Shown here one piece after another: positions 23,597 to 32,989 of a DNA stretch of 64,000 bases. The stretch lies in contig NZ_JACJKX010000005.1 of the NCBI RefSeq assembly GCF_016901835.1, forward strand, positions 1-64,000, written 5' to 3'. Within the stretch, counting starts at the first letter, position 1. The number at the start of each line of letters is the position of its first letter. The translations under genes were made by a program, and so were the position numbers. The notes beneath the pieces were generated by a model. That model did not search any database, was not told the DNA's origin, and worked only from the letters and a program-made list of their open reading frames with translations. The DNA comes from Parasutterella secunda. Lineage in GTDB: Bacteria > Pseudomonadota > Gammaproteobacteria > Burkholderiales > Burkholderiaceae_F.

Positions 23597-24679
23597 ATGC
23601 AGACAAAACATTTGATTATTGCGGCAGCCGGAACGGGCGGACACGTTATGCCCGGCTTGGCCGTGGCCGAAGAAATGAAAAAGCGCGGTTGGACTGTCTC
23701 CTGGATCGGAACGCCGGTGGGGATGGAGTCGCGCTTGGTCGGTCAACGAAATATTGAATTTGATGCGCTGGACTTTACCGGCATGCGGGGCAAAGGGCTC
23801 AAACACATGATCACGGGTGCTCTAAAGCTCGTGAAAGCCTGCTTTGCCGCAAAAGGATTGGTTGAAAAGAGACAGGCGAGTGCAGTCTTTTCCACAGGCG
23901 GCTATATTGCTGTGCCTGCGGCGTTCGGGGCCAGATGTAAAAATAAGCCCCTCATTATGATGAATTGCGATGCGGGCAGCCTCATGAGCGTAAGAGCCGT
24001 GATGCCTTGGGCACAAGCGGTGATGTGCGGCTTTGACGGTGAGTGTGCGCATCGGGCTGGCAGCAAAGCCGTCGTCTCCGGTAACCCCGTTCGGGAAGAT
24101 ATTCTGGCTTTACCGGAACCCGAAGAGCGTTATGCCAATCGCACAGGCAGACTTCATCTTTTGGTGTTCGGGGGGTCTCTGGGAGCTAAGGTGCTCAATG
24201 AAACGCTGCCGGCAGCAATGGCTAAGTTCGATGATGAAACGCGGCCGATCATTACCCATCAGTGCGGTAAAAATGCTGTTGAAGAAGTTAAAGCGCTTTA
24301 TGTCAAATACGGAATTGAAGCCAACGTGATTAATTTCATTGACGATATGGCAAGCGCCTATCGTGAGGCCGATGTGGTGGTGTGTCGCGCAGGCGCGACA
24401 ACAGTGAGCGAACTTACGGCAGGCGGAATTCCGGCTATTTTGGTGCCCTTTGTTGTTTCCACTACCCAACACCAACTCGGTAATGCCCGCTATATGCAGG
24501 ATGAAGGGGCAGGGATTTTGTTGGAACAGAAAAACCTCACGCCCGACAGTCTTTATGAGAAACTGAGTAGCCTCAATCGCAGCGATTTAGTCAAAATGGC
24601 AGTCAAGGCCAGAAGCCTGGCTAAACGGGGAGCTGCCAAGACAGTAGCCGATACGATTGAACGTTTGGCAAAATACTAG
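23597..24679 (+). CDS. murG: Lipid II synthase MurG
   Basis: GT28 glycosyltransferase of 360 residues on the inner face of the membrane; adds GlcNAc from UDP-GlcNAc to lipid I. The N-terminal [13 protein letters not shown], the middle [12 protein letters not shown] and the C-terminal donor-site region [22 protein letters not shown] are typical. It starts immediately after the ftsW stop; murC follows after 31 bases. Confidence 0.96.
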   Translation: MQTKHLIIAAAGTGGHVMPGLAVAEEMKKRGWTVSWIGTPVGMESRLVGQRNIEFDALDFTGMRGKGLKHMITGALKLVKACFAAKGLVEKRQASAVFSTGGYIAVPAAFGARCKNKPLIMMNCDAGSLMSVRAVMPWAQAVMCGFDGECAHRAGSKAVVSGNPVREDILALPEPEERYANRTGRLHLLVFGGSLGAKVLNETLPAAMAKFDDETRPIITHQCGKNAVEEVKALYVKYGIEANVINFIDDMASAYREADVVVCRAGATTVSELTAGGIPAILVPFVVSTTQHQLGNARYMQDEGAGILLEQKNLTPDSLYEKLSSLNRSDLVKMAVKARSLAKRGAAKTVADTIERLAKY

Positions 24680-24710
24680 TTTAAGTTTTGAGTTTTTGAA
24701 GGCAAAAACA

Positions 24711-26111
24711 ATGCGATTTGCGGTCAATAAGATTCATTTTGTAGGCATCGGCGGCACCGGTATGAACGGTATTGCCGAGGTGTTGGTCACGCTTGGCTAC
24801 AAGGTGACCGGGTCCGACATGGCAACCAATGCTGCCACGGAACGCTTAAGTGGTCTGGGCGTGGAGATTTTCCATGAGCACAGCGCGGAAAACGTCAAAG
24901 GGGCTGATGTGGTTGTGATCTCTTCGGCCATTAAGCCCGATAACCCTGAGGTCGTCGCGGCACGCCAAGCAAGAATTCCGGTGGTGCCCCGAGCCGTGAT
25001 GCTTGCCGAACTCATGCGCTTCAGAAGCGGTATTGCGATTGCCGGCGCTCATGGTAAGACAACCACCACCTCGTTGGTTGCAAGCTTGTTGGCCGCAGGG
25101 GGCCTCGATCCCACCTTTGTGATCGGGGGACGATTGAATTCAGCCGGCGCCAATGCCCGTTTGGGCCGAGGCGAATTTCTTGTGGCCGAGGCCGATGAGT
25201 CCGATGCATCGTTCCTTTACTTGTCGCCCGTTATTGCGGCGGTGACCAATATCGATGCAGACCATATGGATACGTATGATCATAACTTCGATAAACTCAA
25301 GCAGGCTTTTGTCGATTTCTTAACTCGTCTGCCTTTTTACGGGAAAGCGGTGCTTTGTCTGGATGATGAAAATGTACGCTCCATCATCGGCCGCGTACCC
25401 CGTTCGGTGGTGACCTACGGTCTTTCTGAAGAGGCCGATGTGCGCGCGATCAACATCCGAGCCGAAGGCACTCAGATGTGTTATACGGTTTTAAGACAGG
25501 GACGCGAACCTCTGGATGTTCGCCTGAATTTGCCCGGCATGCACAATGTCCGAAACAGTCTTGCGGCGATTGCCATCGCAACGATGGTCGATGTCTCCGA
25601 TGAAAGTATCAAGACGGCTCTTGAAAACTTTACCGGTGTGGGGCGGCGCTTCAGCCGCTACGGAGAGATTGCTTTGCCTGAGGGCGGCCACTTCACTCTC
25701 ATTGATGACTACGGTCACCATCCGCATGAAATGAAAGCAACGCTTGAAGCCGTGCGTGGAGCTTTCCCCGGACGTCGGGTTTTGGTGGCTTTCCAACCGC
25801 ATCGCTATACTCGCACCAGAGATTGCTTTGAGGACTTTGTGAAAGTACTAAGCAGTGTTGAGGCTTTGGTTTTGGCCGATGTGTATCCGGCAGGCGAAAC
25901 CCCCATTGTAGGAGCCGATGGGCGCTCGTTGGCTCGTGCCATCCGTATTGTCGGTCAGACGGAGCTCGTCTTTGTCGACACCCCTGCGGAAATGGACGAG
26001 GCCATTATGAAATTAGCCCGGGACGGAGATGTGGTCGTGACCATGGGTGCGGGTAGCGTCGGAGGTGTGCCCGGTCGTTTGAAAGCACGTGCCGGTATCT
26101 CGGAAAAGTAA
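24711..26111 (+). CDS. murC: UDP-N-acetylmuramate--L-alanine ligase MurC
   Basis: ATP-dependent ligase of 466 residues that starts the stem peptide. The Rossmann start [18 protein letters not shown], the ATP loop [10 protein letters not shown] and [14 protein letters not shown] are MurC-specific. An in-frame upstream start would lie inside murG; the ATG at 24711 gives the normal length. Confidence 0.96.
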   Translation: MRFAVNKIHFVGIGGTGMNGIAEVLVTLGYKVTGSDMATNAATERLSGLGVEIFHEHSAENVKGADVVVISSAIKPDNPEVVAARQARIPVVPRAVMLAELMRFRSGIAIAGAHGKTTTTSLVASLLAAGGLDPTFVIGGRLNSAGANARLGRGEFLVAEADESDASFLYLSPVIAAVTNIDADHMDTYDHNFDKLKQAFVDFLTRLPFYGKAVLCLDDENVRSIIGRVPRSVVTYGLSEEADVRAINIRAEGTQMCYTVLRQGREPLDVRLNLPGMHNVRNSLAAIAIATMVDVSDESIKTALENFTGVGRRFSRYGEIALPEGGHFTLIDDYGHHPHEMKATLEAVRGAFPGRRVLVAFQPHRYTRTRDCFEDFVKVLSSVEALVLADVYPAGETPIVGADGRSLARAIRIVGQTELVFVDTPAEMDEAIMKLARDGDVVVTMGAGSVGGVPGRLKARAGISEK

Positions 26112-26120
26112 GGAAAACAA

Positions 26121-27089
26121 ATGCAAGAAACGAAAAAAGAAATTAAACCTGAAAGCTTGGGTAAGGTGGTGCTGCTTTTGGGCGGTATGTCGAGCGAACG
26201 TGAAGTCTCGCTCATGAGTGGCAAGGGTGTCTACGATGCCTTGACCGAAGCCGGGGTCGATGTCACGCGTTTTGATCCGCAGGAGCAAAAGGTTTCTGAG
26301 TTGGAAAAGGGCGGCTATGATCGCGCCTTTATCGCTTTGCACGGCCGCTACGGTGAAGACGGTACGATTCAAGGCGTATTGGAATATTTGGGCGTTCCGT
26401 ACACAGGACCGGGTGTGAAGACAAGCGCCATTGCAATTGACAAAAATCTCACGAAGCAAATTTGGCGTGAACGCCAGATTCCGACGCCCAAGGGCATGCT
26501 CGTGTCGCTTGACAGTGACTTGCATTATGTCATGCAGGAATTGGGACGCGACCTGGTGGTCAAACCCGCCCGTGAAGGCTCGAGCATCGGCTTGACAAAG
26601 CTCAAGGATGCCACAATTGAAGAGTTGCACGCTGCGATTGAAAAAGCGGCTGTCCTGGATCGCCATGTGTTGGTTGAAGAACGTATCTTCGGTCGAGAAT
26701 TAACGGTTGCCGTGATGGGGTCCGGGCAAGATGCCAAGGTGTTACCCATCATTGAAATCATTGCTCCTGACGGAGACTACGACTATCAGAACAAGTACTT
26801 CACGAACGACGTCCGTTATGAATGCCCGGCTAAGCTTTCTGACGATCTGCGCGAAGATATCTCGCGTGCCTGCCTGAGTGCCTATCGTGCTTTGGGCGCC
26901 CGCGGCTGGAGCCGTATTGACCTCATTTTGGCCGATGACGGTTCGTTCTGCCTGTTGGAAATGAACACTTCGCCCGGCATGACGGCTCACTCTTTGGTGC
27001 CGCTTGCTGCGAAAAATGCAGGCTTAAGCTACAAGGAACTGGTGCTTCAGGTTTTGGCCGAAGCAAAATTGGATTTTGTACGCCCCTAG
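26121..27089 (+). CDS. ddl: D-alanine--D-alanine ligase
   Basis: ATP-grasp ligase of 322 residues that makes the D-Ala-D-Ala dipeptide used by the MurF half of the MurEF fusion. The N-terminal LLGGMSSEREVSLMSG, the substrate segment LHGRYGEDGTIQG, VKPAREGSSIGL and the metal-binding C-terminal LLEMNTSPGMT are all present. AAGGAAAA precedes the ATG, ten bases after murC. The ddlB position in the dcw cluster is the usual one. Confidence 0.96.
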   Translation: MQETKKEIKPESLGKVVLLLGGMSSEREVSLMSGKGVYDALTEAGVDVTRFDPQEQKVSELEKGGYDRAFIALHGRYGEDGTIQGVLEYLGVPYTGPGVKTSAIAIDKNLTKQIWRERQIPTPKGMLVSLDSDLHYVMQELGRDLVVKPAREGSSIGLTKLKDATIEELHAAIEKAAVLDRHVLVEERIFGRELTVAVMGSGQDAKVLPIIEIIAPDGDYDYQNKYFTNDVRYECPAKLSDDLREDISRACLSAYRALGARGWSRIDLILADDGSFCLLEMNTSPGMTAHSLVPLAAKNAGLSYKELVLQVLAEAKLDFVRP

Positions 27090-27113
27090 GTCTAAGCGTC
27101 GGTCTTTTTTTGC

Positions 27114-27932
27114 ATGAAGCGTTTTTTTAAAGCGGTTCTGATTATTTTGGCGATGCTCCTGCTGCTTGCTGCGGTCGCAGTGAGCAGCTTTCCTCGTTAT
27201 GCGGAATCGTTTTTCACCATTCGTGCCGTGGAATTGACCGGAGAGATTGACCATATTTCGTCCGTACATTTTCGAAGGGCCTTGGGTAACACCACAAACG
27301 GAACTTTTTTCAATATCAATTTGGATGCCATTCGCGAAGCGGCTCTGAGAGCCCCTTGGGTGAAGTCGGTTAACGTCAGGCGGGTTTGGCCTGACAAAAT
27401 CAATATTGAAATCAAAGAGTACAAGGCATTGGCGCTTTGGGAAGACGGCAGGCTTGTCTCTGTCGATGGAGAACTTTTTGCCGCCAACCCTGAAGAGGTC
27501 GATAACCCTATGGCGCTGCCTGAATTTTTCGGACCTTCGGAAATGGTCCAGGAAGTTACGCGCCGATATAAACGCTTCAATAAAATGCTTCAGGTGGTGA
27601 TGCCTAAAGCGCGCGTGACAGAAGTGAGCGTCAATGACCGTAACAGCTGGGCATTGGCCATTGCTTCCGACAAAATTCCTCCTACACGCATTGAGTTGGG
27701 AGTTGAGCACGAGGATTGGACGCTTGAAGATCGTTTCGGTGTGGTTATCGTACAATATCCGGATATAGTGAAACTAATGAAAGGGGCGCCCTCGAGTATT
27801 GACGCCAGGTATGAGTTGGCCTTCTCAGCTACGCTGCCCGAAAAGAGTCTGCGGATATACCGCTCGCAGGCCGGACGTCGGCAAGCGGCTGAGTCTATTG
27901 CAGAGGCCAACAGACAAAGTAGTGCGCGATGA
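27114..27932 (+). CDS. ftsQ: Cell division protein FtsQ
   Basis: Bitopic division protein of 272 residues that bridges FtsL/FtsB to the rest of the divisome. A membrane helix at about 6-27 is followed by a POTRA domain (FTIRAVELTGEIDHIS) and the beta domain (PWVKSVNVRRVWPDKINIEI), as in the FtsQ/DivIB family. The ribosome site is weak. The stop overlaps ftsA (ATGA), which suggests translational coupling. Confidence 0.93.
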   Translation: MKRFFKAVLIILAMLLLLAAVAVSSFPRYAESFFTIRAVELTGEIDHISSVHFRRALGNTTNGTFFNINLDAIREAALRAPWVKSVNVRRVWPDKINIEIKEYKALALWEDGRLVSVDGELFAANPEEVDNPMALPEFFGPSEMVQEVTRRYKRFNKMLQVVMPKARVTEVSVNDRNSWALAIASDKIPPTRIELGVEHEDWTLEDRFGVVIVQYPDIVKLMKGAPSSIDARYELAFSATLPEKSLRIYRSQAGRRQAAESIAEANRQSSAR

Positions 27933-29221
27933 AAGAAAATAAAAAAGTTATCACCGCATTGGATATCGGATCGAGCAAAATCCTTGCTGTCGTAGCCGAG
28001 ATATACAAAGACGGAACGTTTCGGGTGTTGGCCCAGGGACGTGCCGAATCTCAAGGCGTGCTCGACGGCAATGTCATCAGTCCGGAAGAGGCACTGCCTC
28101 AGGTGAAAGCGGCTTTAGTCGAAGCGTTCGGCATTGCAGGCAAGATGCCGAGCCTTGACGTGTGCACGAATATTTCCGGCAAATCCCTGGAAGGGAAAGA
28201 CTCCAGTGCGGAGATGCCTTTAAGAGGCCGCACGGTGACGGCAATGGACATGAAAAATGTCCAAAGCATGGCTCAGGACGCTCTTGAATTGCGCGACGAT
28301 CAGCAGCTCATTAAATCGGACCTGCTCTACTACACACTCGATAATCAAGACGATGAGCTCACGGCTCAGAATACGCTCGATGCCAAAAGCTCAAGAATTT
28401 CGGCTCATCTTCACTCGGCCGTCACCAATTCAACAAGTGCGCTTAATCGTGCCAAGGTCATCCGCCGAAGTGGGATGGATATCACTCAGATTCTGCCAGA
28501 AGCCTGGGCAAGCAGTTATGCTGTCTTGACTCAGGATGAGATGCAAAATGGGGTTGTTGTCATTGATTTCGGAGCAGGCACAACCGATGTGGCGGTCTTT
28601 TTAGGCGGTCATCCTCGCTTTACTTTTACGCTCAATTACGGCGGCAGACGTATCACTCAACGCATCAGCGGTTATCTGCACTGTACGATGCAGGAAGCCG
28701 AATCGATTAAAACAAAGGTGGATTTGCGCTGCCGCCCCGAAGATGCGGATGTGATTTTGTATCGCACACCGTTGGAAGAGGGCAATAAAAAGTATTCCAA
28801 ATTAGACATCTCACAAGTTGTCTATCGCGAAGTCCGAAACCTGAATATGGCGATCGGCGAAAAGCTCTTTGAAGCCGGTTGGTACGTGTCTCAAAACGGT
28901 ATGCCTTGCAATACCTTGCCGGGCGGAATTGTTTTGACCGGGGGTTCGGCTTTATTGGTGGGTATTACGGAGCTGTTTTCCTCAATGCCCGGTCCTTTGG
29001 CTTACACATTCAGCACACGCCTGGGGCGCTCGCGTTACACGGGAGATGCCTGCATCGGTTTGAATTCTCCCAAAGAAAGTGCAGTCATGGGCCTCATCAG
29101 CTATGAAGCCATGCGATTTAAAGAAGGCGAAGAGGATGAAGGAGAGGCTGCGGCTTCCGATGATTCCTTATGGTCCAAAACCAAACGCTACGTCGTCGAG
29201 TTTTTTATCGGACAATACTGA
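27929..29221 (+). CDS. ftsA: Cell division protein FtsA
   Basis: Actin-like ATPase of 430 residues that tethers FtsZ to the membrane. Visible marks are the phosphate-1 loop ALDIGSSKI, the second phosphate loop VVIDFGAGTTDVAVF and LTGGSALLVGI. The last residues (LWSKTKRYVVEFFIGQY) look like the membrane-binding amphipathic helix. A 7-bp hairpin lies 20 bases after the stop. Confidence 0.96.
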   Translation: MKENKKVITALDIGSSKILAVVAEIYKDGTFRVLAQGRAESQGVLDGNVISPEEALPQVKAALVEAFGIAGKMPSLDVCTNISGKSLEGKDSSAEMPLRGRTVTAMDMKNVQSMAQDALELRDDQQLIKSDLLYYTLDNQDDELTAQNTLDAKSSRISAHLHSAVTNSTSALNRAKVIRRSGMDITQILPEAWASSYAVLTQDEMQNGVVVIDFGAGTTDVAVFLGGHPRFTFTLNYGGRRITQRISGYLHCTMQEAESIKTKVDLRCRPEDADVILYRTPLEEGNKKYSKLDISQVVYREVRNLNMAIGEKLFEAGWYVSQNGMPCNTLPGGIVLTGGSALLVGITELFSSMPGPLAYTFSTRLGRSRYTGDACIGLNSPKESAVMGLISYEAMRFKEGEEDEGEAAASDDSLWSKTKRYVVEFFIGQY

Positions 29222-29240
29222 TTTTGTCATATCCCTGCCA

Positions 29241-29258
29241 AGCCCGACAGTTCGGGCT
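29241..29258 (+). terminator. Compact hairpin between ftsA and ftsZ
   Basis: AGCCCGA and TCGGGCT pair perfectly around CAGT, 20 bases after the ftsA stop. There is no T-run after it, so it is more likely an RNA-processing, attenuating or stabilising element in the 143-bp ftsA-ftsZ gap than a full terminator. Confidence 0.4.
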
Positions 29259-29364
29259 AGACCTCGAAAAGTCCCTAATAACATTGAAATTTTTTGTTGA
29301 AAATCTAAGCAAAAAACGCTTACTTCATACATAATTATGGGATTGGTTTTGGAGGCCTATTCCC

Positions 29365-30630
29365 ATGTTTGAAGTACTCAGTGATAATGATCCTCGCCAG
29401 ACGGTGATTAAGGTTGTCGGTGTGGGTGGCGGCGGTGGTAACGCCGTGGAACACATGATTGAGCGTGGTGCTCAAGGCATTGAATTTATTGCAATTAATA
29501 CGGACTACACGGCTTTGTCGCACTCACGGGCTCATGCAACGCTGCAAATCGGTAAAACCGGTTTGGGTGCCGGCGCACGTCCCGAAGTCGGTGAGCAGGC
29601 TGCCATTGAAGCCAAAGATCGTATTAGAGAACTTCTGCAGGGCGCAAACCTTGTGTTTATCACAGCCGGTATGGGCGGCGGCACGGGAACGGGAGCCGCT
29701 CCTGTTGTGGCTCAAATTGCCCGTGAAATGGGTATTCTGACGGTCGCAGTCGTCACCAAGCCCTTCAGTTACGAAGGCGCTTTGCGTATGCAGCGCGCAG
29801 AAGAAGGTTTGGTGAAACTCAAGCAATGTGTTGATAGCCAGATTGTGATTCTCAACGATAAGCTTGAAGACGAATTAGGTGAAGATGCTTCCGTGAGTGA
29901 ATGCTTTGCAGCCGCTGATGATGTTCTTTTCAAGGCATGTGCAGGCATTACGGAAATTATTCAAACTCCGGGTTTGATCGGTGTTGATTTCGAAGATCTT
30001 CGTACAGTGATGAGCGAACGCGGTACCGCGATGATGGGCTCAGCCATGGCTTCCGGTCCCGATCGTGCTCGCATTGCTGCTGAAAATGCCGTGGCTTGTC
30101 CGCTTCTTGAAGGCGTGACGCTCAACGGCGCTCGTGGCGTCTTGGTCTATATCACCGCCAGTGAAGAGACGATGAAGATGAAGGAAACCAAGACCGTGAT
30201 GAATATCATCACCAACTTCACGGCTAAGGGCGCTCAAGTGATTTACGGCTCTGCCTACGATGACAGCATGGGTGACTCTATGCGTGTGACGGTGGTGGCC
30301 ACCGGCTTGGATGGCGGCAAGGAAAAAGAGGTCGCTCCGATTGATAAGCCTGACGGAGAAATTTCGGTTTGGGAATCCAATAAGCGTACTTTTGATGAGC
30401 CTAAGCAGGCCGATCCTTGGCAGTCTCGCCAGCCTGCTTCGCAACCGGGCGGATCCACTCAGCAACCTGTGCGCACTTTGAATGAAACGCAACAGCCGGC
30501 TGAGGTTAAGCCAGCAGAGGAAAAGTCGACGCCCGTCGTTGAAACGAAACCCGAGCAACCCGCTGCTGAGGAAAAGACTCAGGATGAGTGGGAAAAGGGT
30601 TGGTGGGCCATCCGCCACGACACGAAGTAA
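29365..30630 (+). CDS. ftsZ: Cell division protein FtsZ
   Basis: Tubulin-like GTPase of 421 residues that forms the division ring. The N-terminal [10 protein letters not shown], the tubulin signature [12 protein letters not shown] near 105 and the T7-loop region ([15 protein letters not shown]) are intact. After residue 320 there is a long linker rich in P, Q, E and K. The C-terminus ends in [13 protein letters not shown] and lacks the DIPxFLR-type peptide that usually docks FtsA and ZipA. The gene has a 143-bp leader and probably an extra promoter there, which I could not define. lpxC follows after 14 bases. Confidence 0.96.
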   Translation: MFEVLSDNDPRQTVIKVVGVGGGGGNAVEHMIERGAQGIEFIAINTDYTALSHSRAHATLQIGKTGLGAGARPEVGEQAAIEAKDRIRELLQGANLVFITAGMGGGTGTGAAPVVAQIAREMGILTVAVVTKPFSYEGALRMQRAEEGLVKLKQCVDSQIVILNDKLEDELGEDASVSECFAAADDVLFKACAGITEIIQTPGLIGVDFEDLRTVMSERGTAMMGSAMASGPDRARIAAENAVACPLLEGVTLNGARGVLVYITASEETMKMKETKTVMNIITNFTAKGAQVIYGSAYDDSMGDSMRVTVVATGLDGGKEKEVAPIDKPDGEISVWESNKRTFDEPKQADPWQSRQPASQPGGSTQQPVRTLNETQQPAEVKPAEEKSTPVVETKPEQPAAEEKTQDEWEKGWWAIRHDTK

Positions 30631-30644
30631 GCACTCATTTATTT

Positions 30645-31556
30645 ATGCTTAAACAACGAACACTTAAAAAAGTCGTCCGTACGGTGGGTATTGGCCTGCA
30701 TTCAGGTCGCAAGGTGCATTTAACTTTGCGACCGGCAGAACCCGATACCGGCATTGTTTACTCGCGAGTCGATTTGGATCCGCCGGTCGTGATGCCTGCT
30801 GAAGCCACCCGCGTCAATGACACCCGAATGGCGACCACTTTAAACGAAGGTCCGGTCAAGATTTCCACTATTGAGCACTTAATGAGTGCTTTTAACGGCT
30901 TGGGGATCGATAACTGCTACGTGGACGTGGATGCGCCGGAAATTCCCATTATGGATGGGTCAGGCGCGAGTTTTGTATTTCTTATTCAGGCCGCAGGCAT
31001 TGTTGAACAGTTCGCCCCCAAGCGTTTTGTTCGCGTGACTAAAACGGTTCGGGTCACTGAAGGGGACAAGTGGGCGCAGCTTGAGCCTCACGAGGGTTTT
31101 TCGCTTGCCTTTAGCATTAATTTCGGCCATCCTGCCATCGACAGTACAAAGCAATTTACTGAGGTTGATTTCTCTACCGTCGATTATGCGCACTCGGTGA
31201 GCCGCGCCCGTACGTTCGGCTTTGTGCAGGATGTGGAGATGCTGCGCTCAATCGGTTTGGCTCAGGGCGGTACGCTTGAAAATGCGGTGGTGATGGATGA
31301 GTATAGGGTACTCAATCCCGAGGGGTTGCGTAGTCAGGATGAGTTTGTCAAACACAAAATTCTCGACGCAATGGGCGACCTTTATGTATTAGGCCATCCG
31401 CTTTTGGCTCGTTACAGCGCCCATAAGTCAGGTCATGGTCTCAATAATAAATTGCTGCGTGCGCTTTTGGCTGATCCCGAATCTTGGGAATGGGCAACGT
31501 TTGAAAAAAATGATGCCCCCAAGGATTTCTCTTTTGAAAAGGTCAAAGCCATGTGA
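30645..31556 (+). CDS. lpxC: UDP-3-O-acyl-N-acetylglucosamine deacetylase LpxC
   Basis: Zinc deacetylase of 303 residues that performs the first committed step of lipid A synthesis. Zinc ligands lie in IEHLMSA and in [24 protein letters not shown] at the start and the [11 protein letters not shown] segment are family marks. The ATG at 30645 gives the normal N-terminus MLKQRTLKK. It closes the dcw operon. Confidence 0.96.
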   Translation: MLKQRTLKKVVRTVGIGLHSGRKVHLTLRPAEPDTGIVYSRVDLDPPVVMPAEATRVNDTRMATTLNEGPVKISTIEHLMSAFNGLGIDNCYVDVDAPEIPIMDGSGASFVFLIQAAGIVEQFAPKRFVRVTKTVRVTEGDKWAQLEPHEGFSLAFSINFGHPAIDSTKQFTEVDFSTVDYAHSVSRARTFGFVQDVEMLRSIGLAQGGTLENAVVMDEYRVLNPEGLRSQDEFVKHKILDAMGDLYVLGHPLLARYSAHKSGHGLNNKLLRALLADPESWEWATFEKNDAPKDFSFEKVKAM

Positions 31557-31569
31557 TTGGCATCCGGGT

Positions 31570-31639
31570 GAGCCGTTTTTTCGAATTGAGCCCAATCGGA
31601 GTACTATCCTGATTGTGGCAAACCGATAGAAAACGGCTC
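31570..31639 (+). promoter_or_regulatory. Structured leader before the LysE-type exporter gene
   Basis: GAGCCGTTTT (31570-31579) and AAAACGGCTC (31630-31639) are perfect 10-bp inverted copies. Between them CAATC and GATTG can form an inner stem. The right arm ends five bases before the exporter ATG, so the fold would hide its ribosome-binding region. A regulatory RNA or attenuator is inferred. Confidence 0.45.
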
Positions 31640-31644
31640 ATTTG

Positions 31645-32295
31645 ATGTCTCTTTTCACGCTTTTTCTGATCACGTCTTTAGCAAACATTCTCTCGCCCGG
31701 CATGGGTGTGATCTTTGCCATTGTGCTTTCTTTGCAGCAAGGGTGGCATAAAACCGCATTTTTTGCTTTAGGTCAGGCTGTTGGTATTGCACTGCTTTTT
31801 ACGGCAGCCATGTCCGGAATGGGCGTTATTTTAGCTTCCAGTCCCACTCTTTTTTCGATAATCAAAATCTGCGGTGCTTTCTTCATTCTCTATTTGGGTT
31901 GGCGCAGTTGGCATAAGCCCGGGATGCATTTCGGAACAAAAGGCGATCAACAAGGGCCTGCTTCAGAAACTCAAGTGCCGAAAGATGCCTGGAACAATTT
32001 TTCAAAAGGGGTAGTGATTTCTTTATGCAATCCTCAGCCCATCATTTTCGGTATCAGTGTTTTGCCGCAATTTGTGGACCCGGCCCAGTCCTATGTAGCA
32101 CAGTCTGTTCTGATGATTGTTGTTTACGCCGTTTTGGTTTTCATCAATTTGGTGATGTATTCGATTTTGGCTGAAAGGGCCAGACGCTTTTTCTCAGGGC
32201 CAAAAGGCTCTCAGATCATTAATCGGGCGACCGCCTGCGTATTTTTCATCATCGGTTTTTTAGTACTGGGATTTGCAGTGAGCGATTTTCTCTAG
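31645..32295 (+). CDS. LysE/RhtB-family amino acid exporter
   Basis: Inner-membrane protein of 216 residues with about six hydrophobic helices. The start LFLITSLANILSPGMGVIFAI has the NxxxPG motif of the LysE/RhtB translocator family, which exports amino acids such as lysine, threonine or homoserine lactone. The substrate cannot be read from the sequence. ATG at 31645 is preferred to a TTG three bases earlier. It converges on dciA with only 4 bases between the stops. Confidence 0.85.
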   Translation: MSLFTLFLITSLANILSPGMGVIFAIVLSLQQGWHKTAFFALGQAVGIALLFTAAMSGMGVILASSPTLFSIIKICGAFFILYLGWRSWHKPGMHFGTKGDQQGPASETQVPKDAWNNFSKGVVISLCNPQPIIFGISVLPQFVDPAQSYVAQSVLMIVVYAVLVFINLVMYSILAERARRFFSGPKGSQIINRATACVFFIIGFLVLGFAVSDFL

Positions 32296-32305
32296 AGAAC
32301 TAGAG
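32290..32305. terminator. Small shared hairpin at the convergent LysE/dciA ends
   Basis: CTCTAG and CTAGAG pair around AGAA, overlapping both stop codons. Only short T-runs follow, so it would be weak in either direction. Confidence 0.35.
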
Positions 32306-32752
32306 CTTTAACGCTTCGGCGAGTCTTTCCAACGCCTTACGGACGTTTTCATCTTCGGTGCGTTTGGCACTGGCGTAGACGGCTTCAGAGGCTCCGGGCT
32401 GGGCCACACGGGGGGCGTCCTTAGGATAGGGTTCAAAATCGGGCAGTGGTTTGATTTTGCCGGCTCTTATTGCCTGAATCGGGAAATTTAAACCGATATC
32501 AAAAAGCGCTTTTTCCAGTGTCGGTTGAATTTGTTTGAGGCGATTGGCAATGGTTGCCGTGGTTGTGTTGATGATGATGCCTTGAGCAGAGCATTCAATA
32601 TGCACACAATGCTGAAAATCGATGTTAATACGTTTTTTACGGCAGGCATGCTCGAGCACCAGTGTCACTTTGGATGCCACCATTTGACGAGCGATAAAAG
32701 AGTCACCGTCGAGTGAATTAAAAACTGTTTTGATATTTTCCAGACCGTACAT
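32300..32752 (-). CDS. dciA: DciA-like DUF721 protein
   Basis: Protein of 150 residues resembling DUF721/DciA, the ancestral loader of the replicative helicase DnaB in bacteria that lack DnaC. The N-terminal part contains LVLEHACRKKRIN, and the core NTTTATIANRLKQIQPTLEKAL has the KH-like pattern of these proteins. The C-terminal 40 residues are charged and probably disordered. Its place between lpxC and secA, opposite to both, is typical of betaproteobacteria and is part of the evidence. Confidence 0.75.
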   Translation of the reverse strand: MYGLENIKTVFNSLDGDSFIARQMVASKVTLVLEHACRKKRINIDFQHCVHIECSAQGIIINTTTATIANRLKQIQPTLEKALFDIGLNFPIQAIRAGKIKPLPDFEPYPKDAPRVAQPGASEAVYASAKRTEDENVRKALERLAEALKL

Positions 32753-32800
32753 GATTTTCCTCTGATCGGCATTTTCTCATAGATAGCTTGCCAATGAGAA

Positions 32801-32989
32801 ATGAGCACAAAAGTTACAAAAAAAGCTCGCAAAACTCAAAAAACTAAGAAATTTCAAAGCGAAATTGATCTGTCAATATGCGATAATCTCGAGCTATGGT
32901 TTGTCTCATTGACAAAAGTTGTCGTCAAAATTAACAAGAACGCGAAGTGTCTGATCACTCTCGCACAGGGTAAAAAAGATGTTTTCTGA
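32801..32989 (+). CDS. Possible short leader peptide upstream of secA
   Basis: A 62-codon frame begins 48 bases after the divergent dciA start and ends inside the secA start (11-bp overlap). The product is very lysine-rich at its N-terminus ([14 protein letters not shown]), with no signal peptide, so it does not look like SecM. The ribosome site is poor. It could be a chance frame in the secA leader, or a coupling or sensor peptide. I list it only because of its place and overlap. Confidence 0.2.
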   Translation: MSTKVTKKARKTQKTKKFQSEIDLSICDNLELWFVSLTKVVVKINKNAKCLITLAQGKKDVF

